A stretch of 32,883 nt of DNA. It comes from an uncultured Rhizobiaceae group bacterium (GTDB taxonomy: Bacteria > Pseudomonadota > Alphaproteobacteria > Rhizobiales > Rhizobiaceae). The stretch lies in the NCBI GenBank assembly GCA_938044775.1, contig CALIOE010000082.1, positions 1 to 32,883 on the forward strand, given 5' to 3'. Of this stretch, positions 8,293 through 15,218 are shown one piece after another. How positions within the stretch are numbered: the first letter of the stretch is position 1; each line of letters begins with the position of its first letter. The notes under the pieces are model-generated. The model was not told where the DNA came from. It was given only the letters and a program-made list of their open reading frames with translations, and made no database searches. The position numbers were made by a program, and so were the translations under genes.

Positions 8293-8529
8293 GTGGAAAA
8301 TCGTTCTCTGGTCCTGGATCTGGTGGAATGGATCGCAAAAGAGCCACGACCCTATGCTGAAGTGATGGAAGCGTGGAAAACCTCTTGCCCCAGGCTTTCC
8401 GTTTGGGAGGATGCGACCAGCAGCGCATTACTGCGCAGAGAACTCGACGACGACAAGCGAGCCATGGTGCGCGTGACCAGCAAGGGCAAGAAACTTTTGA
8501 TGCAATCAGGCCGGTTATCGAGCGACTAA
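8293..8529 (+). CDS. Small conserved-looking protein, possibly winged-helix (78 aa)
   Basis: GTG start preceded by a perfect AGGAGG (8280-8285) at 7-nt spacing. The product is 78 aa, charged and soluble, and begins with a helix (VLDLVEWIAK). It continues into a segment DATSSALLRRELDD followed by MVRVTSKGKKLLMQSG, which resembles the recognition helix and wing of small MarR/PadR-like winged-helix proteins ('...V.lT.kG..ll'). I do not recognise a named family. It closes the LysR-TauE/SafE unit and its last four bases overlap the convergent isomerase gene. A DNA-binding function is inference. Confidence 0.72.
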   Translation: MENRSLVLDLVEWIAKEPRPYAEVMEAWKTSCPRLSVWEDATSSALLRRELDDDKRAMVRVTSKGKKLLMQSGRLSSD

Positions 8530-9611
8530 GGCCAGACCTCGCCAGGCACAGACACCGCACCGGCAAAGAGTTTGCGAGCCGTGCGCAGAAGACCAGCAGA
8601 CTTTAGTTCAAAACCGTCTTCACCGATAGAATAATCGAATGCGACATCAATCGCACCGGAAGGGTGTTCAATCTTAATCGGAGCGGGGCTTTCGTCCGGC
8701 AAGGTGAACAGGCCTTCCGCCACAGTGCCCGGCGCCAGCAGGCAAGATCCCGTGCAAATAGAGCCGGTTACTGCATAGCTTGGATGACAACTCCAGGGCA
8801 TAAAATAGCGCGCTGCGATGGAGCCGCCCTGGGTTGGCGCGGCGAGCAGGCCAAATTTGGGAACGACTGATTGGGTGACGTTGCCAAGTCCCATCATCTC
8901 ACCTGCCTTCACGCGAATGGGTTCCAATGTGTCAAACAAAACCGCATTTTCGTCGAGTTGCTCACGGTTCTCATATCCGGTGATTCCAAAGTCCGTCGCA
9001 CGCGCAATCACCATGGGCATGGCGACATCAATGCAGGTGACATCGACACCGTCGATCGTGTCTACTGTATTTCCGGTTGGAAACAACTTTCCGGTTTTTG
9101 AGCCGACGACGTTCATGAAGTTAAGCAACACCGGCGCTGCCGTTCCGGGGACTCCGTCAATACGGGCGTCTCCGTCATAACGCACAACACCGTCCGGTGT
9201 TTGAATGATGGCTTCAATAAGGGCACCGGTATTGGTGTTTCGAATTCGGACCGGCGTCTCGTCACCCCTGGGTTGGACCAGCCCCATCTCGAGCGCGGCT
9301 GGACCAACGCCGGAAAGGATGTTTCCACAGGAGGGTGAGAAATCGATTTCCCGCTTTTCTGCGTGGACCTGCGCGAAGAAGTAGTCGATCTCAGCCCATT
9401 CATCATCCGAGGGCGACAGCATAGCAACCTTGCTTGTCGTAGGTTGCCCGCCGCCTATCCCATCCACCTGAAGCGGAGATCCGGCTCCCATGGCACTCAT
9501 CAGAACATCGCTCAGCGTTTCCAGATCATCCGGTAGGTCGGCTCTGTTGTAGTAGGGTGCACGAGACGTCCCGCCGCGCATCAAGATGCACGGAATGTTC
9601 CGCTGTCTCAT
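8526..9611 (-). CDS. PrpF/GalD-family isomerase (4-oxalomesaconate tautomerase or aconitate isomerase-like)
   Basis: Cytoplasmic 361-aa enzyme with the diaminopimelate-epimerase-like PrpF fold. Typical motifs are CILMRGGTSRA at the N terminus, a GIGGGQPTTSKVA loop, FSPSCGNILSGVGP and the C-terminal WSCHPSYAVTGSICTGS. Close relatives tautomerise 4-oxalomesaconate (GalD, gallate/protocatechuate 4,5-cleavage) or isomerise 2-methyl-cis-aconitate (PrpF); both act on unsaturated tricarboxylates. The start is fixed by an ATGA overlap with the stop of the upstream permease (9608-9611); a longer frame back to 9875 lies inside that permease and is not family-like. Being last in tctC-tctAB-isomerase, it probably acts on the imported acid, for example trans- to cis-aconitate. 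That substrate is inferred. Confidence 0.88.
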   Translation of the reverse strand: MRQRNIPCILMRGGTSRAPYYNRADLPDDLETLSDVLMSAMGAGSPLQVDGIGGGQPTTSKVAMLSPSDDEWAEIDYFFAQVHAEKREIDFSPSCGNILSGVGPAALEMGLVQPRGDETPVRIRNTNTGALIEAIIQTPDGVVRYDGDARIDGVPGTAAPVLLNFMNVVGSKTGKLFPTGNTVDTIDGVDVTCIDVAMPMVIARATDFGITGYENREQLDENAVLFDTLEPIRVKAGEMMGLGNVTQSVVPKFGLLAAPTQGGSIAARYFMPWSCHPSYAVTGSICTGSCLLAPGTVAEGLFTLPDESPAPIKIEHPSGAIDVAFDYSIGEDGFELKSAGLLRTARKLFAGAVSVPGEVWP

Positions 9612-11665
9612 CCTCTGATCCAACCTTTGTCCGGGCCAAGTGGCCATGGCATGTTCACATAGTCCTGCAGAAGTCCTGGTGGAAAGTCGCGGTTTAGGAT
9701 CCAGGCGAGGAAGCAAATGAAGGCGACACCGAGTGCGGTGAGAACGACGATGCGCGGCCACTCGAGGCCTGCTCGCACCCGAAGAAACGAAACCAGGAAC
9801 ACGACTATTGCGATGATGAATCCGAACAGGCTCGACATCAAAAGCAGTCCGCCAAACCATGCCAGTGTCGGCCACAAGCCATGCACCAGATTAGCACTGT
9901 CGCTGTTGTGCTCTCCGTCAGCGAATATTGGGTCACTCTCCGGAAGTCGCATCATCCGGAACAGTAGAAACAGACAGGCCAGAACTGAAATGCCTGCAAC
10001 CAGCATCGGGAAGAATTTATCGGTGACAAGGCGATCGGAGATCGCTGCCGCATTGAAGAATGCAAATATGATGTAGGCGGTAAGAACAAGAAGGAACACA
10101 AGTGGAGCACGTTTTGATCCAGACTCAACATCACCCTCAGGCGCGATCGCATTGGTTTGCCGAAGACCGATGACTACTGAAACAACAGTGATCACAATCA
10201 GCACCAGCACAATCGGACTGAAGATATACTCGATGCCGACGCTGAACCCCAGACGGAATTTCGAACCGGCGATCTGATAGGCCTGGTTGCTAAAGTTCTC
10301 CGCTGGCCCTGACAGCACAAACCCGATCAGAAAGGCCGGCCGCGACCAGTCGAAACGGCGCAGGAATATTCCGAGCAACCCAATGGCAAATAGGGCAACG
10401 AGATCGCCAAGAGATTGATTTGACTGAAAGGCTGCAAACGAAATCAGCATAAACAGGAACGGCGCCAGTAAGGTAAAACGGATGTTTGTGAGTTTGGCAA
10501 TCGATCCCGACATGGCAATGCACAAGAGGGTCCCAACCACATTGGCCAGAGCCAGCAGCCAGACAATTGCATAGGTGATGTCGAGATAATCGCCCGACAG
10601 CATTTGTGGTCCCATCTCAATATCGCCGGAACCAAGCAGAGCAACAGCTCCCATGAAAATGGCCATTGAGCCGGAGCCTGGAATGCCAAAGATCAGGGTC
10701 GGCACAAGGCCACCACCTTCTTTGGCATTGTTGGAGGATTCCGGTCCGATGACGCCTCGAATTTCGCCTTTACCAAAGTTTGATTTGTCCTTGGTTGTCT
10801 GGACCGTGTGACCGTAGGCGATCCAGTCGACAACTGAGCCACCGAGGCCGGGAATGATGCCGACAACCACGCCAATTATCGAACAACGCACCGACAACCA
10901 GATATTTGAAAACCAGTCCCTGATGCCCTCCAGCCACCCGGAACCGAGACTCTCGGAGCTTGAAATCGCCCGGTCTTGTCGAAGCAGGGCGATTATCTCG
11001 GGAATGGCAAAAATTCCCAATCCAACAATAACCAGTTTCAGTCCGTCAGTGAGATAGGGAAAGTCATAAGTCGACATGCGGAGTGACCCACCGGCGTCTG
11101 CTTCGCCGATTGTGCCGATCAACAGGCCAAGTCCCGCGGCAGCAACGCCCTTGATGGGAATGCGTCCGGCCAGGATTGCCACCATGGACAAGCCCAATAT
11201 GGTGATCATCAGCATTTCCGGAAGGGCGAATGCCAACACAATGGGGCGGGCAATCAAAACAAAAAACGTCAGAAACAACGCTCCCAGCAACCCGCCGAAC
11301 AGCGAGGAAGCGAAGGCGGCAGACAAGGCACGCGCTGCCTCTCCTCGCTTTGCAAGCGGGAAGCCATCAAGCACTGTGGCTTGAGATGCCGATGAACCGG
11401 GAATGCCCATAAGCACACTGGCAAACGTGTCTGATGTTGGCACGACTGCAACCATGCCCACCATGAGTGCCAGGCCGTTGACGGTATCCATTCCAAAGAC
11501 GAACGGGAGAATGAGAGACAGGCCTGCAATTCCACCAAGGCCAGGGAACACGCCGATGGCGAGCCCCATAACGACACCAAGCACCAAATACATCAGTGCG
11601 GTCGGCTGAAGAATAAGCGCGAAAGCTTCGGCCAGCGCGGGAAGCGCGACTGTCAGAATATCCAT
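9608..11665 (-). CDS. Fused TctA-TctB tripartite tricarboxylate transporter permease
   Basis: Single 685-residue membrane protein. Residues 1 to about 505 are a complete TctA: VFPGLGGIAGLSLILPF near 40, IPGSSASQATVLDGFPL near 88, a repeated half with GIIPGLGGSVVDWIAYG near 265 and GVIGPESSNNAKEGG near 300, and about 11-12 helices. After a polar linker (about 505-525, including the GDVESGSKRAP segment), residues about 525-665 form a four-helix unit with the layout of the small TctB subunit. TctB is normally a separate protein of about 150 aa encoded before TctA, so here both permease parts are one chain with B at the C terminus. It should work with TctC to import a tricarboxylate driven by an ion gradient. 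It lies between tctC (stem-loop in the gap) and the overlapping isomerase gene. Confidence 0.9.
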   Translation of the reverse strand: MDILTVALPALAEAFALILQPTALMYLVLGVVMGLAIGVFPGLGGIAGLSLILPFVFGMDTVNGLALMVGMVAVVPTSDTFASVLMGIPGSSASQATVLDGFPLAKRGEAARALSAAFASSLFGGLLGALFLTFFVLIARPIVLAFALPEMLMITILGLSMVAILAGRIPIKGVAAAGLGLLIGTIGEADAGGSLRMSTYDFPYLTDGLKLVIVGLGIFAIPEIIALLRQDRAISSSESLGSGWLEGIRDWFSNIWLSVRCSIIGVVVGIIPGLGGSVVDWIAYGHTVQTTKDKSNFGKGEIRGVIGPESSNNAKEGGGLVPTLIFGIPGSGSMAIFMGAVALLGSGDIEMGPQMLSGDYLDITYAIVWLLALANVVGTLLCIAMSGSIAKLTNIRFTLLAPFLFMLISFAAFQSNQSLGDLVALFAIGLLGIFLRRFDWSRPAFLIGFVLSGPAENFSNQAYQIAGSKFRLGFSVGIEYIFSPIVLVLIVITVVSVVIGLRQTNAIAPEGDVESGSKRAPLVFLLVLTAYIIFAFFNAAAISDRLVTDKFFPMLVAGISVLACLFLLFRMMRLPESDPIFADGEHNSDSANLVHGLWPTLAWFGGLLLMSSLFGFIIAIVVFLVSFLRVRAGLEWPRIVVLTALGVAFICFLAWILNRDFPPGLLQDYVNMPWPLGPDKGWIRG

Positions 11666-11687
11666 CGTGGTTCACCAGGTTGATAAT

Positions 11688-11716
11688 GCCCTGCTCCAGC
11701 TGGGCTGGAGCAGGGC
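11688..11716 (-). promoter_or_regulatory. Intercistronic stem-loop between tctC and the tctA-tctB fusion
   Basis: On the plus strand GCCCTGCTCCAGC (11688-11700), loop TGG and GCTGGAGCAGGGC (11704-11716) make a perfect 13-bp hairpin. It begins 21 nt after the tctC stop on the transcribed strand and ends 22 nt before the permease ATG. The downstream RNA lacks a T-tract, so a processing, stabilising or partially terminating role is more likely than full termination. Confidence 0.75.
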
Positions 11717-11737
11717 TGTGAGTATCGTGAAAGCTGG

Positions 11738-12823
11738 CTAATTCAGCTCGACGCCGTAGTCTTCTTTGAGCCAGTTGACGACAAAAGCCTTAGCGCTGTC
11801 CGGCACGCTGGTTGCTGCACTCAACGCACCAGCTGCTTCCGCACCCGTCATCTGTGGGTACTTGCCCAGACGTTTTCCGGAGATTTCCGCGAAATCATCG
11901 CGCGCCTTAATTGCCTCGAACGCTGCTGAAAATGTATCGACGATATCTTTGTCTGTGCCGCCGGGCAGGAACACCATCTTTTGTGCAGGGAACCCAGCGA
12001 TAAAGAAAGCTTTCCAGGCGTCCCAGGATTCACCGGAGGCTTCACACCCATCAGTTTTCTCACATACTTCCTTGAATGTTGGCATGTCAGGGAACGTCGG
12101 ATCGCGAACGATGTTGCCTGATGCATCCAGTGCGCCCCATGACATCATTGGAACGGCCTTGCCTTCCTTGACAAGTGGGACAACCCCTTTGAGGTAGCTT
12201 GACGATGTTTGATAGTCGATATTGGCTTCGCCACGTTCGAACATCAAGCGGCCGTCACCGCGGCCCTTTATGCCGAAAACCGGCTCAACTTTCAGACCCA
12301 GCATTTTCCAGGCCAGAAGAGGCACGAGGTCGAGACGCGTTGCTCCCTGGGAGCCATAGATGAAGTTGACGTCCTTGAGAGCGTTGGCACCTCCATCAAA
12401 TTTTGCAGCGAGATCGGGTGGCAGGTAGGCAACGCCACCGGTTCCCGATGCCAGGACGACCTCCCAATCCTTGTACTCGTACCTGACCCTTGGATCACCG
12501 AGCAGGTAAGGAAACTGGGTTGAACCAGACGAGCCGAAGATCAATGTCCCATCACCGGCCTTCTGCTTCTGAAAGAAGTTTGCGCCCTTCGTCGACCCCG
12601 CACCAGGCATGAATTTCACAACAACGGTTGGCTTGCCGGGCAGTGCTTCAGAGAGCAACGGACCGTAAAAATTGGCCCATTTGGCCGAGCCGCCCGACTC
12701 AGAGAATGGAATAACCCACTCAACGGTCTTGCCGGCGAAATCAGCAGCGTATGCGCCAGCGGCAGCAGCAAAGGCAATCGTGCCGACGGCAACCGTACTC
12801 GCGAGTTTTGACAATAGTTTCAT
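11738..12823 (-). CDS. tctC: TctC-family tricarboxylate-binding periplasmic protein
   Basis: Periplasmic receptor of the TTT transporter (361 aa, longer than the usual 320). A Sec signal peptide occupies residues 1 to about 27, with likely cleavage after AYA, followed by ADFAGKTVEWVIPFSESGGSAKWANF. The family core wording appears in VVVKFMPGAGSTKGANFF and GSSGSTQFPYLLG. The ATG at 12823 is preceded by GGGAGGA at 5-nt spacing; an in-frame ATG at 12847 lacks this and would spoil the signal peptide. A C-terminal region with two nearby cysteines (CEKTDGCEA) may form a disulfide. It is transcribed away from tctD-tctE, its presumed regulator. The ligand is most likely citrate, tricarballylate or aconitate, judging by the neighbours. 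Confidence 0.92.
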   Translation of the reverse strand: MKLLSKLASTVAVGTIAFAAAAGAYAADFAGKTVEWVIPFSESGGSAKWANFYGPLLSEALPGKPTVVVKFMPGAGSTKGANFFQKQKAGDGTLIFGSSGSTQFPYLLGDPRVRYEYKDWEVVLASGTGGVAYLPPDLAAKFDGGANALKDVNFIYGSQGATRLDLVPLLAWKMLGLKVEPVFGIKGRGDGRLMFERGEANIDYQTSSSYLKGVVPLVKEGKAVPMMSWGALDASGNIVRDPTFPDMPTFKEVCEKTDGCEASGESWDAWKAFFIAGFPAQKMVFLPGGTDKDIVDTFSAAFEAIKARDDFAEISGKRLGKYPQMTGAEAAGALSAATSVPDSAKAFVVNWLKEDYGVELN

Positions 12824-12881
12824 TTGTTCCTCCCGGATTGATTTCATGCGGGAGGCATAGGCGCATCAAATTGCGCGGCAT
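12741..12881 (-). CDS. Candidate leader ORF overlapping the tctC start (46 aa)
   Basis: An ATG at 12881 has a perfect GGGAGG five bases upstream. The frame runs 46 codons, out of frame with tctC, and ends inside the tctC signal-peptide region. The product is Cys/Arg-rich towards the C terminus (CLCCCRWRIRC) and resembles no known protein, as expected where the frame is forced by tctC codons. It could be a regulatory leader peptide whose translation opens the hairpin covering the tctC ribosome-binding site. A chance occurrence of the good Shine-Dalgarno is possible. Confidence 0.35.
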   Translation of the reverse strand: MPRNLMRLCLPHEINPGGTNETIVKTREYGCRRHDCLCCCRWRIRC

Positions 12882-12893
12882 GATGTCCTCCCG
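12829..12893 (-). promoter_or_regulatory. Alternating Shine-Dalgarno sequestration elements in the tctC leader
   Basis: Reading the transcribed minus strand, CGGGAGG (12893-12887), CCTCCCG (12855-12849) and CGGGAGG (12835-12829) occur in this order. The last is the tctC ribosome-binding site and the first is that of the candidate leader ORF. The middle element is perfectly complementary to both, so the two possible 7-bp stems (loops of 31 and 13 nt) exclude each other. The shorter-loop stem would mask the tctC site. Confidence 0.5.
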
Positions 12894-12956
12894 TGTCAAC
12901 GTTGATCCAGGTGCATCGGGGCACTCGAGCCAACATTGACAAGTCATCAGTTAATT

Positions 12957-12989
12957 CGTGAACCTTTCACGCAGCTTTCATGCCTGAAA
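12957..12989. promoter_or_regulatory. Putative TctD operator cluster in the tctC-tctD divergent region
   Basis: Direct repeats CTTTCACGC (12964-12972) and CTTTCATGC (12975-12983) have an 11-bp period, the tandem arrangement that OmpR/PhoB-type regulators prefer. They overlap a perfect dyad CGTGAA-CCT-TTCACG (12957-12971) and a dyad TTTCA-TGCC-TGAAA (12976-12989). The cluster lies about 20-50 bp upstream of tctD and about 135 bp from tctC, so it could serve autoregulation or the divergent tctC promoter. Confidence 0.45.
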
Positions 12990-13008
12990 TAAACCGGTGG
13001 AGGAAATA

Positions 13009-13677
13009 TTGCGTATTGCCGTTGTGGAGGACAACAGGCCACTTGCGGACGGGATTGCGCGTGCATTCGAGCGCGAAGGTCATGGCGTCGATCAAATTCA
13101 CGACGGCGAAACAGCCGCGGCGTTTCTAAGAGGCGAGATTGTCGATCTTGTTATTCTGGACATCAATCTTCCCGGAAAGTCGGGTCTGGAAGTTCTGAAA
13201 GAGCTTCGTGACGCAAAGCGCCACACACCGGTCTTGTTGCTGACTGCTCGTGATACGTTAGGCGACAAGGTTGCCGGACTTGACCTGGGCGCCGACGACT
13301 ATCTCACAAAGCCTTTCGATCTTGCAGAATTACAAGCGCGCGCGCGAGCCCTGATGCGCAGAACAGAGAAAGATATTGCCAGTGTCATTGCGTGCGGCGA
13401 TATCGAGTTCGACGTAAATCTGCGCCTGATGCGCCTGAACGGGGCCGTTCTTGATCTTCCCCGACGTGAATTCGCCCTCGCTGAAATTCTGCTGACCAGG
13501 CTCGATCACGTGATATCGAAAGAGCAGATAATAGATCATCTCTATGGCGCCGGCGCGGAAGTCGATGACAGCGCGGTCGAGCTGTATGTTCACCGCTTGC
13601 GAAAACGCCTTGCCGGCAGTGGTGTGGAGATAAAAACCCTTCGCGGCCTCGGCTACACCCTACGGGAGACTCCATGA
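13009..13677 (+). CDS. tctD: TctD-like OmpR-family response regulator
   Basis: Response regulator of 222 aa from a TTG start chosen because GGAGG (12999-13003) lies 5 nt before it. The upstream GTG at 12997 would place that Shine-Dalgarno inside the gene. The receiver domain (1-115) has acidic pair Glu7-Asp8, phospho-acceptor Asp51 in VILDINLPG, Thr79 and Lys101 in TKPFD. The C-terminal winged helix (about 125-220) has LPRREFALAEILL, VDDSAVELYVHRLRKRL and TLRGLGYTL, typical of PhoB/OmpR type. It overlaps the kinase gene by 4 nt (ATGA) and is divergent from tctC, the layout of Salmonella/Bordetella TctDE. It probably activates the tricarboxylate genes; direct repeats just upstream are candidate sites. 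Confidence 0.92.
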   Translation: MRIAVVEDNRPLADGIARAFEREGHGVDQIHDGETAAAFLRGEIVDLVILDINLPGKSGLEVLKELRDAKRHTPVLLLTARDTLGDKVAGLDLGADDYLTKPFDLAELQARARALMRRTEKDIASVIACGDIEFDVNLRLMRLNGAVLDLPRREFALAEILLTRLDHVISKEQIIDHLYGAGAEVDDSAVELYVHRLRKRLAGSGVEIKTLRGLGYTLRETP

Positions 13678-15047
13678 ATTCAATTCGTACCCGTTTGTTG
13701 TTTTGGCTGATCGGTCCGCTGACCCTGGTCGCGGCTGTTGTTGCTCTGGAGACGTTTTTCAGTGCGCGACGAACGTCGAATGATCTGCACGACCGGACAC
13801 TATTCGCCGTAATGTTGACCGTTTCCGAGAATGTAGCAGCCAACGACGGCGATGCCCTGCAAAAGGGCGTTCTGGAAGTTTTGACTGACAATCTGGGTGA
13901 TCGGTTCTTCTACTACGTCTCTGGTCCCAACAATTCATTTGTGACCGGCTATACCGGACGTCCAAAACTGGCAACCGACGTGCAGTTGGAAGTGGGAAAA
14001 CCCTATTTCTTTGATGCCTTTCATCAGGGGGTTCCCGTCCGCGCTGTCGCCATGCGACGCCTGCTGAGGGGAAATGCGATCACAGGCCTCATCACAATTA
14101 CAACCTGGCAGCGGATCAGTCAGCGCCAGTCACTGACACTCACGCTGTTTACCTATTCGCTTCTGCGGCTTGTGATTTTGACAATCTGCGCGGGGCTGAT
14201 CGTGTGGTTTGCCGTGTCGCGTGGCCTGCGACCTGTAGAGAACCTTCGAACAGCTATCGCCAAACGTACCCCCTACGATCTGACACCGATCAAACGAGAG
14301 ATGCCTCAGGAACTGCATGGAATCGTCGGATCAATGAATGATCTTCTGGCGCGCGTCGCCCGTTCCAAAGCCAACCGCGAGCGTTTCGTCGGCGATGCGG
14401 CACATCAGTTGCGCAATCCAATCGCAGCTCTGAAAACTCAAGCGGAAACGGCGCTCTTGTCAAAAGGCGAAAAACACCTGCGTGATGATCTGGGGCGTAT
14501 TGTCGATACCACCAACCAAACCGGACGCATGGTTGAACAAATGCTGATCAGCGCTCGAGCGAACGCACTTGAGATCGATGCGACCGAGCCATTTGACCTC
14601 ACGGCGGTCGTTGGCGAAGCCGCCCGGGCAAGCGCGTCTGCCGCTCTCGCAAAGGGTCAGGATTATGCATTCGACGGAGGAAGTGGTCCACTCATGGTGA
14701 GCGGCAATCGCGTTCTGGTTCAGGAGGCTGTCACCAATCTGATCGACAACGCAATTCGGCATTCACCGCAGAACGGCAGCGTTTCGATATTTGTGGTGCC
14801 AGACGAAGATAAACGATTTGCAAAAGTAAGTGTCGCTGATTCCGGATCGGCTTTGTCGGAGGATGAGCTCTTACGGCTGTCGCAACCATTCGCCACAGGC
14901 GAAGCCCGGACATCCGGAAGCGGCCTGGGTCTGTCGATCGCAAAAGATGTGGCGAGAGCACATGGTGGTCAATTGAGCACCGCCGAGCAAAAAGGAGGAA
15001 AAGAAATTTCCATAACACTGGCATTGGCCGGCAAATCCGGACCTTAA
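13674..15047 (+). CDS. tctE: TctE-like sensor histidine kinase
   Basis: Membrane histidine kinase of 457 aa. TM1 (about 8-30) and TM2 (about 160-182) frame a periplasmic sensor of about 130 residues, as in the TctE/2CSK group. A HAMP-like segment (SRGLRPVENLR) follows. The dimerisation/phosphorylation domain has His244 in DAAHQLRNPIAAL. The ATPase has N-box EAVTNLIDNAIRHSP (about 340-354), a DSGSALSEDEL stretch and G-box GSGLGLSIA near 415. Note that DAAHQLRNP carries Gln instead of Glu after His; such H-Q-L-R-x-P variants are usual in the TctE/QseC subgroup. It should sense a periplasmic tricarboxylate and phosphorylate TctD. Translational coupling is shown by the ATGA overlap. Confidence 0.92.
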   Translation: MNSIRTRLLFWLIGPLTLVAAVVALETFFSARRTSNDLHDRTLFAVMLTVSENVAANDGDALQKGVLEVLTDNLGDRFFYYVSGPNNSFVTGYTGRPKLATDVQLEVGKPYFFDAFHQGVPVRAVAMRRLLRGNAITGLITITTWQRISQRQSLTLTLFTYSLLRLVILTICAGLIVWFAVSRGLRPVENLRTAIAKRTPYDLTPIKREMPQELHGIVGSMNDLLARVARSKANRERFVGDAAHQLRNPIAALKTQAETALLSKGEKHLRDDLGRIVDTTNQTGRMVEQMLISARANALEIDATEPFDLTAVVGEAARASASAALAKGQDYAFDGGSGPLMVSGNRVLVQEAVTNLIDNAIRHSPQNGSVSIFVVPDEDKRFAKVSVADSGSALSEDELLRLSQPFATGEARTSGSGLGLSIAKDVARAHGGQLSTAEQKGGKEISITLALAGKSGP

Positions 15048-15049
15048 CC

Positions 15050-15205
15050 TCATCGTTTCCAGCGTCCGGTCATCGCTTCGAGCAGGCCAAGCTGTTTCAG
15101 AACTGCAGCCGCGGGTTGGCGGCCGCAGATTATGTCGTGGTACAGATTTTGAGCCTCAAGAACGACACCCACATTCCGTAAGATCGGTTGGTGCGTTGGA
15201 GCCAT
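15050..15205 (-). pseudogene. Short open frame, possible 3' remnant of a dehydrogenase (51 aa)
   Basis: An open frame of 51 codons lies between tcuA and the convergent tctE. Its codons translate to a believable protein end: YHDIICGRQPAAAVLKQLGLL and a basic GRWKR tail. The pattern L..I..G..P..AV..L weakly recalls the last helix of GpsA-type (glycerol-3-phosphate) dehydrogenases, so it may be the tail of a deleted gene; the resemblance is only visual. A small intact gene is the alternative, but no good ribosome-binding site precedes ATG 15205. An imperfect 10-bp hairpin (15103-15128) lies inside it and may terminate transcription between convergent genes. Confidence 0.3.
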
Positions 15206-15218
15206 CCAGTCGATGTCT

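Noticed and set aside
9612-9875. Upstream extension of the PrpF/GalD-like isomerase
   Set aside because: These 88 codons are the antecedent frame inside the TctA-TctB gene, Arg/Ser-rich and not family-like; ATG 9611 overlaps the permease stop.
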